A stretch of 64,000 bases of DNA. Source: Pardosa pseudoannulata (Eukaryota > Arthropoda > Arachnida > Araneae > Lycosidae). Under the pieces are notes generated by a model. The model did no database searches. It saw nothing but the letters and a program-made list of their open reading frames with translations, and had not been told where the DNA came from. The stretch is from the NCBI GenBank assembly GCA_032207245.1, contig CM063505.1, positions 174,204,200 through 174,268,199 of the forward strand, in the 5' to 3' direction. The translations under genes were made by a program, and so were the position numbers. Below are positions 1 through 12,600 of this stretch, in pieces. Each line of letters starts with the position of its first letter. The first letter of the stretch is position 1.

Positions 1-3000
1 GTTTTTAAAAGTAAAGGTGTTGTCTGAGCAGAGCTCAAGTACAGTCTTCTGGAGAAAACCAGAAGCATTATTATTCATTATATTGATAATTTGTTATAAA
101 CTGAAAATTTTCCTGATTATAATATTTCTTTACTCAATACTAGGATGTATTAAAGCAGTAAATATTGAAGATTATTCTCAGCAAATAGGGTTTACTTATT
201 ATTAAAAATAAGGGGATATTTTCGCACAGTAAAGAACTTCAAAAAGCATTTTTTTAAATTAAATGTGAATATGCCAATCACAATGTATTTGTTAAAATCT
301 AAAAACTGAAATTTTCTGGGATTACAATATTTCTTTCATCCATACAAAGAAGTGAAATCCAATTTTAATTTTTTTTTTATTTCACAGAGCTATTCTACTT
401 GCTTCTTTGATCAGTATCAATTAATATGAAGAATTGCAGAAAGTAATGAATATTGACAAAACAACAAAACAAGTCTTTAAAAAGAACAATAATACTAAAA
501 TATATACTGGGATTTAATACTACAAATGTGATTTAGAAAGCCAATTTCATATTCTCAAAATCAAAATATCAAATCAGATAAATTTTGATCAACTTCTAAA
601 CAGTGCAATTTTCTGAAATGTATAATAACATTCCTTAACATTGGAACTTCACAAATGAAGTTTTCCGATAAAAACAGTACAATGTTTTCTAATTTTAAAC
701 TTTTTCAGAATATATTTTTGAAATTTTAAATTTTCAAACTCAATTTTATTGATTTTGTGAGGGTAAATATGATTAGAAAAGTCTCAAATGAATGTAAAAA
801 TAATAAAGATAAATGTAGCTAATATGTGAATGAAATGGATATAAAGTTATCTGGCTAAACTTTTAGCTATTCAAAACCCCATTGAATATCTATAATATCC
901 ATGCTAAAACGTGAGAAATTCAGATATTTAATTGTAAATCAAGAGGTAGAAATTACTCTCAGTCTAAAACTAAATTTTCAAAATTTAACAAATCATCAAC
1001 TTTTAGAATTTTAAATTAATAATAAATTTAGCAGGAGGGTATATTTAAACTAGATGAAATTTATAGAATAACGGAATGGTTGATAAAAAATATGTCAACA
1101 GCCAAGACAGATATAGATCTTATATTAACCTGAAGTAGAGAAAAGGAGGGATAATGCCAGAAAGGCTCTCCTCCCTCTAAAAAAATTTTTTTCCTTCAAT
1201 AAAAAAATAGAAGACTGTGAAAGGTTAGTATCTATTCACTGAAGCCTTTGAAACAATTGCCCAGTTGAAAAAACTGGAAAAGAGGAACAGGTCTCTGATC
1301 CTCCTGTATTCATCTATGATAATTCTACACACACAATTCTACATCTATGATTCTACACACACACACACACACACAAAGAATATTTTAAATCCAAACTTCT
1401 TATTTCTGTTCAGCAATATCACTAAACATACTTAAGCAGACAACTATGATAAATTAAATTATGATATATTTTAAAAAGAAATATTTAAAACAAGTTTATA
1501 ATTCTATATTACATATATAATTGCTTTTCTATATATTTGATGGATGCAACATTTACTGGTGAAAGTGTATGTTTAGTAAAGAAAGAGTATGTTATTTAAA
1601 AATCTATAGTATGAAACAAAGCAGAGTGAATGAAATTACAACAATGTCACAAAGTTATCATTAAGAAATACAAAGGTTTATGATAATCATAAAATATAAC
1701 AGAAATATGTTGGACATTGATTCGAATTACTCAAGTAGATAATGTAAAAGATCTTCAATATAATATTAAAAGTGATACACATGAAGTGATGATTATGATC
1801 ATCAGATAATATAAATAATTTGAATGGTAATTTAATTATGAGACCAGCGGAAACTGAAGTTAAGAGATCTTAATAGTCGGACGACAAAAATAAATTGACA
1901 TATGTATCAATCACTTTAATAATATAAATAATACAAAATACTGACACCAAATAAATATGAAAGAAAAATGGATATAAGAATAATCTTAATCGAAAATAAT
2001 TAAACGAAATTAAATGAACGACATATATTTAGGAAAAATGCAATAGCTATCTAAATTATTTCATTAAAACGAAATATAGTTTTACTTCTGCTAATGAAGA
2101 TACCGGAGTCGCACAAGGTACATAAATTTTTGAACCAATATGAGAGACAGTTCTAATAGAATTTCGTAAAATGGTAAACATTATTCTTTAAATTCTGTGA
2201 CTTTTCTTTAAAAACTAACAAATTACTTCTTTAGAAACAAGAAAAATTACAGAAGCACATTTTAAAGTTTGTTTACAGCAAAAATTAAATATCGAATTTA
2301 TGTTTCAGTCATCAAAATTGAATACTTTTAGAATCGAACTTAGAAATTATAAAATCCTAAAAGTATTATATATATTCAATTTGAAGAGAAGTTAAATAAA
2401 AAAAGTAATTTATTTAAAATAATCTGTATTAATTGCAAGGCTAACTTTCATGTTTTTAAATACTAGAAAATTTTTAATTTTTATATTTTCCTCCCATTTA
2501 GTTTTACCGGTTTTCTCTGGTTTAGATGGCAACATATGACTTATGTTTTTCTTCATGGTTTTCAAAGTTTTGAGATCAGCGGTAAAGTTTTGTTGTGTGT
2601 TTTGTTAATTTATTGTTAAAGTAAGTAATTCATTTCATCGTTTTGAATATTTTATTGTGATTAGTGACTCAGTTATTAGAAGTACTCCATTTAGTATGGA
2701 TAGCTCAAACATTTAATATTTCTAGAAAGTTTATTTACTGAATAATCAATCAATCACTATTTAGAGAAATTTACCCATTACACTTTGTAAATGATTTAAA
2801 AATTTAAAAATAAGCTATTATATACTCACAGATAGTTGGAAATTATGTATGATTCTCATTTTGTTGGTAGAATTAAATTTATAATGGCAAACGTTCATTA
2901 TACAGTAGAGGTTTAATTTAAACACATCAGACCAACTTGATTTTCTTATATTTAACCGGTTGATTATAATAAACGAAAAATATAGTGGCAGATTATAATA

Positions 3001-3461
3001 CCGACGAACGATGTCAGCATAATACATTTGCTTAATATAGTAAAATTGCCTGAAATAAAAAATAAAAATTGATAGACAACAAAATAGTAGTATATTAATG
3101 TCAAGTAACGGAGAAATCATCAGTTTTTGTTGTCTGGCCTTCTAACAGAGTAAGTCATTAAAAAAAATGTTTATATTCATAATGCTTACAAAACTAATCA
3201 GCTTCATCTTTTATTTGCACTCGCCAAATTCAAAGTGTATTATTCCTCCTGTCAGTATTTGTTTCAGTTGTCTTGTCCATGTCCTGGATAACATTTTTGT
3301 GTTTATCTACACCTGATACAGATGTTGATATGTTCATGTTCTATATAGGTTTATAAATGCTGTAATCTGTTGGGGCAGTTGAAATTCTTAGGTTCTCATT
3401 GCTGACCATCTGAGGTTTGAAATTTTGAGCAGTCACTCTGGGTGGAACACAGTTTTTTTCC
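1..3461. other. AT-rich intergenic DNA without recognised gene
   Basis: No ORF in either strand has recognisable coding character; the longest minus-strand ORF (2818-3120) is low-complexity and hydrophobic by chance. A short (CA)n tract lies at about 1354-1375. I see nothing else that can be supported. Confidence 0.6.
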
Positions 3462-4253
3462 CAGGGCTTCGAACCGTAATTTTTTTTGTTCCGGTTCAAC
3501 TAAAAAATTAATATCGGTTCAGTTCCGGTTTTCACTCCGCCAAAAATAACGGTTTTCGGTTCAGTTCCGGTTTTCGCTCCGCCAAACATAACTGTTTTCG
3601 TTTCAGTTCCAAATGAATAATTTCATTTTATGTATATTCTTATTTGTACTAAAAATATAATTCTATCATAAACAAAAAATGTAATTCTATCAAAATTTAG
3701 AAGATTTTATTCTTTTTTTAATTGGTACACTAGTGAATTGATACAAACAGCAGGTACGATAAGAGCGGCAAGCATTGGCATTGTTATCCATAATCAAAAT
3801 CGCATTTGACAACTAGGTTCATGATTACCCACATTCGTCGTTTGACTCTCACATCGTGCACTTGGCCTTGCAATAATTATGTAAAAAATATATTATTTAT
3901 TTAACATATGAAAATTGCCTCTAATTATTAATATATCTTCTAACGTGGTTTCACTGAGATTACTTCTGTTGTCTCGGAGAATAAATTTCAAACCTGAAAA
4001 TGCTCTTTCAACACTAACTTGTATAGCTGGAGCTGCCAAAACCACCATTGCAATCTTATACAAGTGCGGATATGTAATTATAAAGTTGACGTTAAATTAG
4101 AAAATGTTGATAAGTTGGTAACAGTAACAAAATGACTGAAAGATATATCGAACCGAAATAAACCGATATTTTTTTCGGTTCAGTTCCGGTTTTCGTTCCG
4201 ACCAAAATAACGGTTTTTTCCGGTTTTCGGTTCAGTTTCGGTTTGAAGCCCTG
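3462..4253 (-). mobile_element. Short hAT-family DNA transposon with 8-bp target duplication
   Basis: The ends are inverted repeats: CAGGGCTTCGAACCG at the left and, on the minus strand, CAGGGCTTCAAACCG at the right (14 of 15 match). The 8 bases outside each end are identical (TTTTTTCC at 3454-3461 and 4254-4261), the target duplication size typical of hAT elements. Subterminal copies of a CGGTTCAGTTCCGGTTTTCG motif repeat several times on both sides. Only the C-terminal part of a transposase remains inside, so the copy is internally deleted and non-autonomous. Confidence 0.88.
3893..4096 (-). pseudogene. hAT transposase C-terminal dimerisation region (remnant)
   Basis: Minus-strand reading frame of 67 codons ending in TAA. 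It contains the hallmark of the hAT C-terminal dimerisation domain: a VERAFSGLKFIL stretch followed by LSETTLEDILIIRGN. There is no upstream catalytic DDE/RNase-H-like portion and no start codon in context, so this is the last piece of a transposase left after internal deletion of the surrounding TIR element. Family assignment agrees with the 8-bp target duplication. Confidence 0.8.
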
Positions 4254-4817
4254 TTTTTTCCTCTAACAACAATGGAAGAATGCTATTATGATGTTTCTAT
4301 TTCCTCTGTCTTATATAATGAGACCCCCACAAACTTCTTTGTGAATTGCTCATTGAAAATGAACTAATTGGCCTAAAATTTGATAAATCTAACCAACCAT
4401 TTTTACATTCAAATATGTTAGTTGGGGCCAGAGGTTAATGGTTATATGAAACAAATAGCATTAACTCATCATATTAAGCAGCGTCTCTGTATTAAAGTTA
4501 CCAAATCTCACCATTCATCTATGAAAATTGCTCATGATATGCACTTCATTATCTTTTGGAATCTCTTAGTTTTCCATATAGAATAATGCATTTTAATCAA
4601 CATTTTTGGTCCTGAATAAGGATGGCAATATAGTAACGTGTGATCCCGAATGATTGTTAAATTTATTTTAATTTATTTATTGTTTCTCATGTTTAACTAC
4701 CTTGTCATTTGACATTAAATAAGTAGATAATCTTGATCTGTTGGAAAATTCTTATAGACATGAAGAAAACAAACTTGAACATCAATAAGCTTAATAAATA
4801 CATCATATATATATATA

Positions 4818-5116
4818 TGTCAGGATTTAAATTGTAGACTAATTTTAAAAGATTTTAATTAAGGATTCTTTACTGAGAATGACGTGGTGTGATGAGTTAG
4901 CCACATAAATACAGCTCACGCACAGTGATCTAGAGCAGAGAGCAGTGTGCACATTCTGCAGACAGAGCTGTGGCTACCCGAAGCAGCTAAGCCTGCCTTT
5001 GTTAAAAGGTGGGTGCCAATGTGTGACGCCATTAAAGATGGTTGATGATTAGTGTGCTCTGAGATTTGAATAAAGCGATGAAAATGTACTCAGGACTCGT
5101 GTCGTTTAGTGGAACA
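4818..5116 (+). mobile_element. Probable solo LTR
   Basis: A GC-richer block of about 300 bp embedded between (AT)n runs. It begins TGTCAGG and ends GGAACA (TGT...ACA termini), with an AATAAA near 5070 upstream of the end, as in a long terminal repeat. The flanks are AT repeat, so a target duplication cannot be judged; the right end could instead be at 5121. Confidence 0.45.
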
Positions 5117-5468
5117 TGTCATATATATATATATATATAAAATCTATAATCTATATATAATAGTATAATGTGCAGTATTTTAAATGAAAGATTTTTAACA
5201 ATGCAAAATTACATATGGTAAAGAAATTTATTACAATACAAGATATCGATGTAATTTTTTGGCTGTTTGAAGTTTAGTAAAAAGCACTAAAGCAAGTCCC
5301 TATATCTTCAACGTAAGGAGAATGTTTAGTTTCAAAGTAAGGTTAAAAAATGAATGTATTGCATTATATTGAAATAATATAAAAAACATTAGGTCTTTTA
5401 CTTGTTATTTAATATAAAAATTTACAATATAGAATAACTTGTAATATTAGTCTATTATTATTTTTAAT

Positions 5469-6244
5469 TAGGGTTGGTCATTTTGCTGGCAAAATGGTAT
5501 TTTTGCCAGGACAGTGGCAAGAACTGGAAAAAACCTGGTAAAAACTGGCAAAATCTAGAGATAAAATTGGCTGGATTTTAAAAATATACAAAATAATTAA
5601 TAAATAACAAATTAATAAATAATTTTGTACATAATACATTTGAGATGTAAATCAGAATATTAATTAGGTATTTCATTAGTATTAATTTGACAATTTAAAC
5701 AATTTAAAATAATTTTCATTGATGTTAGCAATAAAAATACAATAATCTAATTTTGTAAATAAATTTATATGATGAAGGCATGGTAGAAAAAATATTTTCT
5801 TTATTTATCAATTTAATATAGTAATGTTGTCTTTAATTGTAATGTGTATATATACATATACAAGATATATATATATATATATATTATATAAGTACTAAAA
5901 ACGTTTAAATCTACAGTTTGTAGGGGAAATAAGCTAATAATTACATTAAAAACAACACTGCACATAAAAACTTGCAAAATCAATCTTTATTTTATCATAC
6001 TGGTAGTATAACTTTAGATTTAGATTACTGTTTCAATAACACATTGAATATTCTATGTTAAAAAAACATATGTATTTTTAGATTAGAGTTAAAATTAGTT
6101 AAAGTTAAAATAGTTACATCCCCGTAAATAAAACATCCATTTTTGCACTTAACAAAAAGTGGCAAAAATGTATTTTTGCCAGAACGGTTTTTACCGGTTC
6201 TTTCCATGGTTTTTTCCACCTTTGGCAAAAATGTGCCAACTCTA
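5469..6244. mobile_element. hAT-type non-autonomous element with 8-bp target duplication
   Basis: Imperfect inverted ends: TAGGGTTGGTCATTTTGC at the left and, reverse-complemented, TAGAGTTGGCACATTTTTGC at the right, with repeated TGGCAAAAAT/TTTTTGCCA motifs inside both ends. The flanking 8 bases are identical (TTTTTAAT at 5461-5468 and 6245-6252). The interior is AT-rich without coding sequence, so this is a MITE-like derivative. It ends about 400 bp upstream of the PRPF4 start codon. Confidence 0.82.
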
Positions 6245-6643
6245 TTTTTAATAAATATCCTATAATTTAATTACCACTTTAAACATTAGTGATACAATTT
6301 TGCACTAAGTGAAGCTTGTGTTGGTTGTAATGCTCAATTGTATATTTCTATAATTTTAAATATACAGTTGGCTATTATCATCAGTAGTCACTGAAATGTA
6401 CATTAGCGATGTTCTTTATTTAATTCTGTTAGTTTTCATATTGTCATAATCTATATAATTAAATATTAGTACAAGATCAGGCGGCACAAGAAACTCATAC
6501 AGGCCTCATGATGGAGACTGCCTACGTCTCACCTGTGTTCTATGCTAATTTATGAATTATTCTATCTATGTATGCACTTTTATAAAATGATTTATTGTTA
6601 TTAGTTTTAGAGTGGTTTATTGCACATTTTTTAAATATTATAG

Positions 6644-9600
6644 ATGTCTGATGATGAAGAAATTGCATACATAAAACGACAAAAGATTATCCATTTTGGA
6701 AGCTTAGAAGAGCAAGAGAGGCAAAAATTAGCTGAAAAAGATAAGCAAAAGGATGAAGACAGCGATGATGATAAAGATGGCAGTGATGATGATGAAAACA
6801 GTACATCAAAAGAAATTTCAGCAGCCGGGAATGTTAATGTTGGCGATGGTTAGTATTTGTTCATTATAATTAAAATAGTATATGTATAATGCTATTAATT
6901 TTTATTACCTTTTATAAATTTTATAAAATTATCCATGGATATTAAATATTTTGTTTAAAGAATTTTTTTCATAATTTAAACTTTTGTATGACATTTCTGA
7001 GTTTAATCATTAAATATATTTTCTATAGAATATATGGAACTGGAAGAAGAGGTGAACAAAGAGAAACAACTACTTCTTGAAGAATTTGAAAGAAGAAAAA
7101 AAGTAACATGTTTGTTTTCTTATAATAAATTAAATTGGCCATTCAGTTGTTCTGAATAACAAAGAAATTGTTTAGATAACGTTAGAATGAAATTACTTAT
7201 TGATTAGGAGTCCTTGTAGATATGTTCTGTATTTAAATATTTATTTTATTTTTGTTTGGTTGTAATATCCCGTATATAATAATAGTCTAAGTTGTCTGTC
7301 CGCAAATTTATGAAGCGGTTGTACCTGGAATGGATACAGGCATCCATATTGGATTTTTTATGACTTAGGGTTAGCAAAATTCAAAGCGAGTTCGAAATCC
7401 ACCCCATCCCCCCTTTTCGAGCATTTAATGCTATTATTTCAAGTCTTATTTTCCCTCTTATTCTATACTAAATTCATTCTTGATATGAATTTAGTATAGA
7501 ATAAGAGGGAGCAGCGAGGGTGGAGCGTAATATTTTGGTAGTATTAGAGCGTAAAACACTGGACTGTGTTTACTTGACCCTCATATACTCTAATTAGTTC
7601 CCTCATCAAGTGTAGGCCTAGCAAGTTCAGTAGAGGGTCTGCCCATTTGATCATCGTACTTCTGGGGTTGACGGTTTTGTCCCCGACTCAGCCAAATTTT
7701 TCTAAATGTCTAATTAATTTAATATTTTTTGATTTTTCTTTTAAATTCTTATTCCTAAAGTTGTTTTATTATTTTTAAAATAAATGTTTATTATTTTTTC
7801 AACTTTTTATGACTTAAACTTTCTTCTCGTAATGTAATAATAGCCTAAGTTATTTGTCTTCAAATTTATGAAGCGGTTGGACGTGGTATGGATAGAGCAT
7901 CCATATTGGATTTTTGATGACTTAGGGTTAGCAAAATTCAAAGCGAGTAAAGTTTATTTTTTCCTAAACTATAGATCAGATTCTAAAATAAATTGGTATG
8001 AATAAGTGTCGTATCACAGCAAAAATACTATCATATTTAAAACGTTCAAAATTCAACTCGTCCCTGTTTTCGAGCATTTAATGCCATTATATCAAGCCCT
8101 ATTTTAGGAGCAGGTTATTAAATTTATCAATTCATCACATAATAAATAGGTAAAAATAATAATTTTTTCTAGCATTATGATGTCATTCCTTTAACTATCT
8201 CATTTAATCATTTATTTTAGATTATTTAAATATCTTTTGCATGATTTCCATACGTTTTAACACTGAACTTAGATATTACGTAAATAATTTTCTTTTATAT
8301 TTGGCTTAAATAATAGATTAGGTACATATGTGATAATTTTAATCGATTTTTGTAGAACGATAATTCTCAGCCAAAAAACAAACATTTTTTTTACCTGCCT
8401 CATGGGGTACTTTACAATTCTGGAAAATTAAAAATTTTACTGATCCCGTCATATGACAGGCTATATGCTAGTATATGTATATGTCTAATGGTTATCAAAG
8501 GAAAGTAACATAGTTAATTCTCAAAAGTTTTGATTTGTGTATTTTGTTATAAGTTTATTACATTATATTAAAGTATATTAAAAGAAAGTTTAATTTGAAG
8601 GAATGTAAAATTAGATTGATTTCTTTAAATGAATATTGAATAATATAGTATAATTTTTAAGATATGATAACAATAAAAGAAAATGTTAGGGCTGATAGAA
8701 TAAATACCATTAAAATATACTGACTGAACTTTCATTTTCATAAAAAAGATTTTATTCAAAATGTTTAGTTAAAAAACTTATTTAATTTTCTCTATGCCTA
8801 TTTGTGTCTAGAAATTATATAAAAAAATTGCAATATATTAAGTTATTAATAAATTAAATTAAAAATTGCAATATATTAAGTTAAGTAAAAAATTTCAGGG
8901 ATGCCAACTAAAAAAAATTTAAACAGACTTGTAATATGAGGTAAAATGTAAATTATATTGTAAAATTTTGATACCAAACTGTACAATCTCATATCTTTAA
9001 AAAAAAAAAAAAAACCCTACAAAATATACTTTTGCAAATTTCTGTATTAACTACATAAGGTCCATCTCCCTCCCTCTCTTTTCTATTTTTGTAAAATTGA
9101 TTACTAAACAAAGGTGTGTTTTTATTTGATATTTCTTTAGGTGCTGCAAATGATTTCTGGTATATTTTTAGTGTGCCATTAATCATAAAAGGTTGAGAAA
9201 TACTGGTTTATAGTATACTATGTATGCATATTCACATTTATCACTCATATTTTTTAGGCTCGTCAAATTAATGTATCTACTGATGATTCAGAAGTTAAAG
9301 CCACATTGCGTCAGATAGGAGAACCTATTTGTAAGAACCAATTTATTTTATAAATATTTTTATTTAAAATTATTTCTATGCATGAAAAATAAACTGATGT
9401 AATGTTAACTCTAAAATTATTTTTCCTTATGAGTTCTTTTATTTTGGATGAAGTAATGAATGTATTGCTTGAATTATCATACCTTTGAATTTCAAACATT
9501 CTTTTCCTTCTTTTGCATGGAAGTACTTCCACTGATAATTCCATTAGTTACAACAATGTACTTCTGGTTTGCATATTCTGGCTTAGTTGAGATTTCACTG

Positions 9601-12600
9601 CTTAATCTGTTCGATAGGGAAAGGTGTTTTGATGCCATGCTGAAGATCTCTCCAATTTTGACTATCCTCAAGGGGGGGGGATTAGGAGTATTTTTGTACT
9701 TGATTCCATACCTGTCTCCTATCTATCAACTTCCAGCTAGAGGACATATAGACTTAGACATATTCAGCATTTTTCCTTGGTGTACAGGAAGATTTTTCAA
9801 GCATTATGCTTGGCTTTAATCTTGCTCCCCAGAATTCTAGCATCACATGCTAACCATAGTCTGATTTTTATAACAGATAGTCCATCCCCTCTGTCTTTTG
9901 AAAACCTAGCATTTGGTAACTGAGAGATAGAAAAACTCTCAACACCTTGGGAATTACAGTTAAATCATCACAAGATGCAAAGGCTTAATATACGTTTCCA
10001 TGAATTGCAGGTAGTAGTGTTTCTATTCACAATTTTTAGTTTTATGTACATAGTAGAGAGAAACATCATAATTGCCCCAAAATTTAATCTTGAGATTTGG
10101 ATTAATCTTCACATTTTGGACCCCTCTAAAACTGAAAATACTTTTTTTGTAATCATGACTGTATGTGATTATTTAAGTATGTTTTGCTCAGTGAAACCAA
10201 ATTTTTGAATATGTATATTATAGCAAAATATTTACTTCTAGCAACCAAAAGTGGTAGTTTATCTGCAACTTCTTTCTCTTTTTTTAATAAACTTTTTGAG
10301 TTATTTCCATCAACCAGAAGAAGCAGTTTACTTGCTATTTCCTGTTTATCTGCTACCTGCTTCCACCTTAACTGCTGAAGCTAATTTTTTACCCCATCAT
10401 GATTCTTGGGTTATGCACATTTTTATTTAAATTATAAAATAATGTGTTTGCATAGCTAAAGGACATGTTATTTATGTGATAGGGTATATTTTGTATATAT
10501 TTTGTAAAAATAAGAATTAAAAAAATGACTAAGAAAAGGAGTAATTTTTTTTCAATGAATGGATGAGAAAATCAAGGAGAAGCTTTTCCCAATTTTTTAT
10601 GCATGTAATTGTAGTGTGACTCTTTTTATATTAGTATTTTATATTTGATAGATATTTGTTTATAGTGAAAACATTAACCCTTTGTTTCTCAACAATCCTA
10701 AATTTAAAAGTATTTCTTTTAACGTTAGAATACATTTTTCAAGCATTGAATGAAATAGTTAAAAATATTCAAAATATAAAAAGAAAAATGTTTTGGTATA
10801 AAAGTGTATTTTCTCTAAATAATAAATATTTTTTATAAATATTGTAAATTATTTTGAACAAAATTTATCTTAACATAAAGATTTTAAAACTATCTTTGTG
10901 ATAAGTATACTCCTGATGTCTCCACATTAAATCATATCTATTTCAGTAATAATCATGTGTATGGGATCAAATGCTGTATAAAATTTTGATTAAAATAAAT
11001 TTGATGCCATTGCTTGGTATAAATTGTACAAGCTAATCGTGTTAATTGTAGTGTCAAACATGGGCGTAATTTGGGAGGGGCAAGGGGGGGGGGTCAAATG
11101 CCCCCCCCCAAAAAAAAATGTTAGAGGAAGGGGTTCAATTTTTTTAGGTTTTATTCATATTTTATAGATTTGATTCAACTTTTACCCCTCAATTGAAATG
11201 CCCAAATTATGCCTTTGGTATCACAGGACAGCAGCAATCAACAAAACAATATTTTAAAGCTCCCTGTGTATGTGAAAATCAATTTTGGGATATTTTACAG
11301 ATCTGCAACACAGTTACACAAAGGATTAAAACAAAGTTAATACAAATAATTCGCAGTATGAACATGGTTTCCGCGCACCTGGAAAGTCAGGAAAAGTCAT
11401 GGAAAATCATGGATTTAGACAATGGATTAATTTTGTCATGGAAAGTCTTGATTTTTCAAGTAAAATGAGTAAAAGTCATGGATTCGCTAAACTACCGATT
11501 AAAAAAAAATGCATTGAATTGTTTAATTCTATTTTCACTTGTCATTTGGCGGAAGTTACTGAGTTTGGTATTTATGTATTATCCTATTGACCATATTACA
11601 AATTAAAATTTGTTCACCAAGGAAACTCAAAGCAAGAAAGCTTAATGGGTCGGTAAATGTATTTTATTCTTTTTTTTTGTCTTAAATTGTAGATTAAAAT
11701 TTTATCAATATAATAATTATTTTTTAATAAAAATTAGTTAAGATTTTTGCACAAAATATAAGTTTATCTCTAGGGATATTGTATTTAAACATTATAGGGT
11801 TATATTTGGCTATTATTCATGGTCACATGGATAATACCAAAGTACCCTGAATTCAAATTGGAAACATTTTGATTGAAAAATTGCTATATGATTAAACTTA
11901 GGTATGTAGATACAACAATTTATATTTATGTATGTGAGTTTATTAACACTTATAAAGTAAGTTTATAGTTTTTTTTATGATAAAATTCCTGTAATTTCTG
12001 TAAAAGCATATATTTTATTTCTGTGTACATCAAAAGTTTTATTCATATATACTTTAATGAAAGCTTTTAAAGTCATGAAAAATGATCTGCTAAATCAGGG
12101 AAAGTCATGAAAAGTCATGGATTTGAAAAATTTTATTTTGGCAGATACCCTGTATGAATTAGAAATTGATAGCAAAGAGCTGTTTTCAATCGATTGCTAT
12201 TAAATGGTGTACCTTTTATCATATTGGCTTTGCATTCATATGTTTCTTATTTCTGATATGAAGGCTTTATCCTATTTGTTTATTCTTTTATGAAACTGAT
12301 TTATTGGTTTGTTAGTTCTTCATTAAAATTTTTAAGAAAAATAATTTTTACCTTCCACTAGCAGTCTTATTTTTTATACAAATTTATTTTAAAAATAAGA
12401 CTTTATAAATAATTATTAACCTAATTTTTTTTTCACTTTTAATAGGTTTATTTGGTGAAGGTCCGGCAGACAGGCGAGAAAGATTGCGGCAGTTATTAGC
12501 TAGATTAGGAGAAGATGCTGTGAAAAAAAAGCAAGAGGAGGAAAAAGAAGAAGTTAAAGAAAAATTGGTATGTTGTAATGCTTATAAATTGTCTTTTTTT

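Larger units (their letters stand above)
9331..12445. other. PRPF4 intron 3: mostly unassigned sequence
   Basis: Holds the TIR element at 11363-12152 and a G/C hairpin at 11084-11109. The plus-strand ORF at 9460-9819 is hydrophobic and unlike any family I know. On the minus strand between about 10380 and 9480 there are several coding-like stretches (lysine/glutamate-rich, e.g. [16 protein letters not shown]) broken by stops and frame changes; they may be an unrecognised pseudogene. Confidence 0.35.

Noticed and set aside
9460..9819. Plus-strand ORF of 119 codons, hydrophobic
   Set aside because: Within PRPF4 intron 3, no family resemblance, includes a homopolymer G run, and the opposite strand looks more coding-like.
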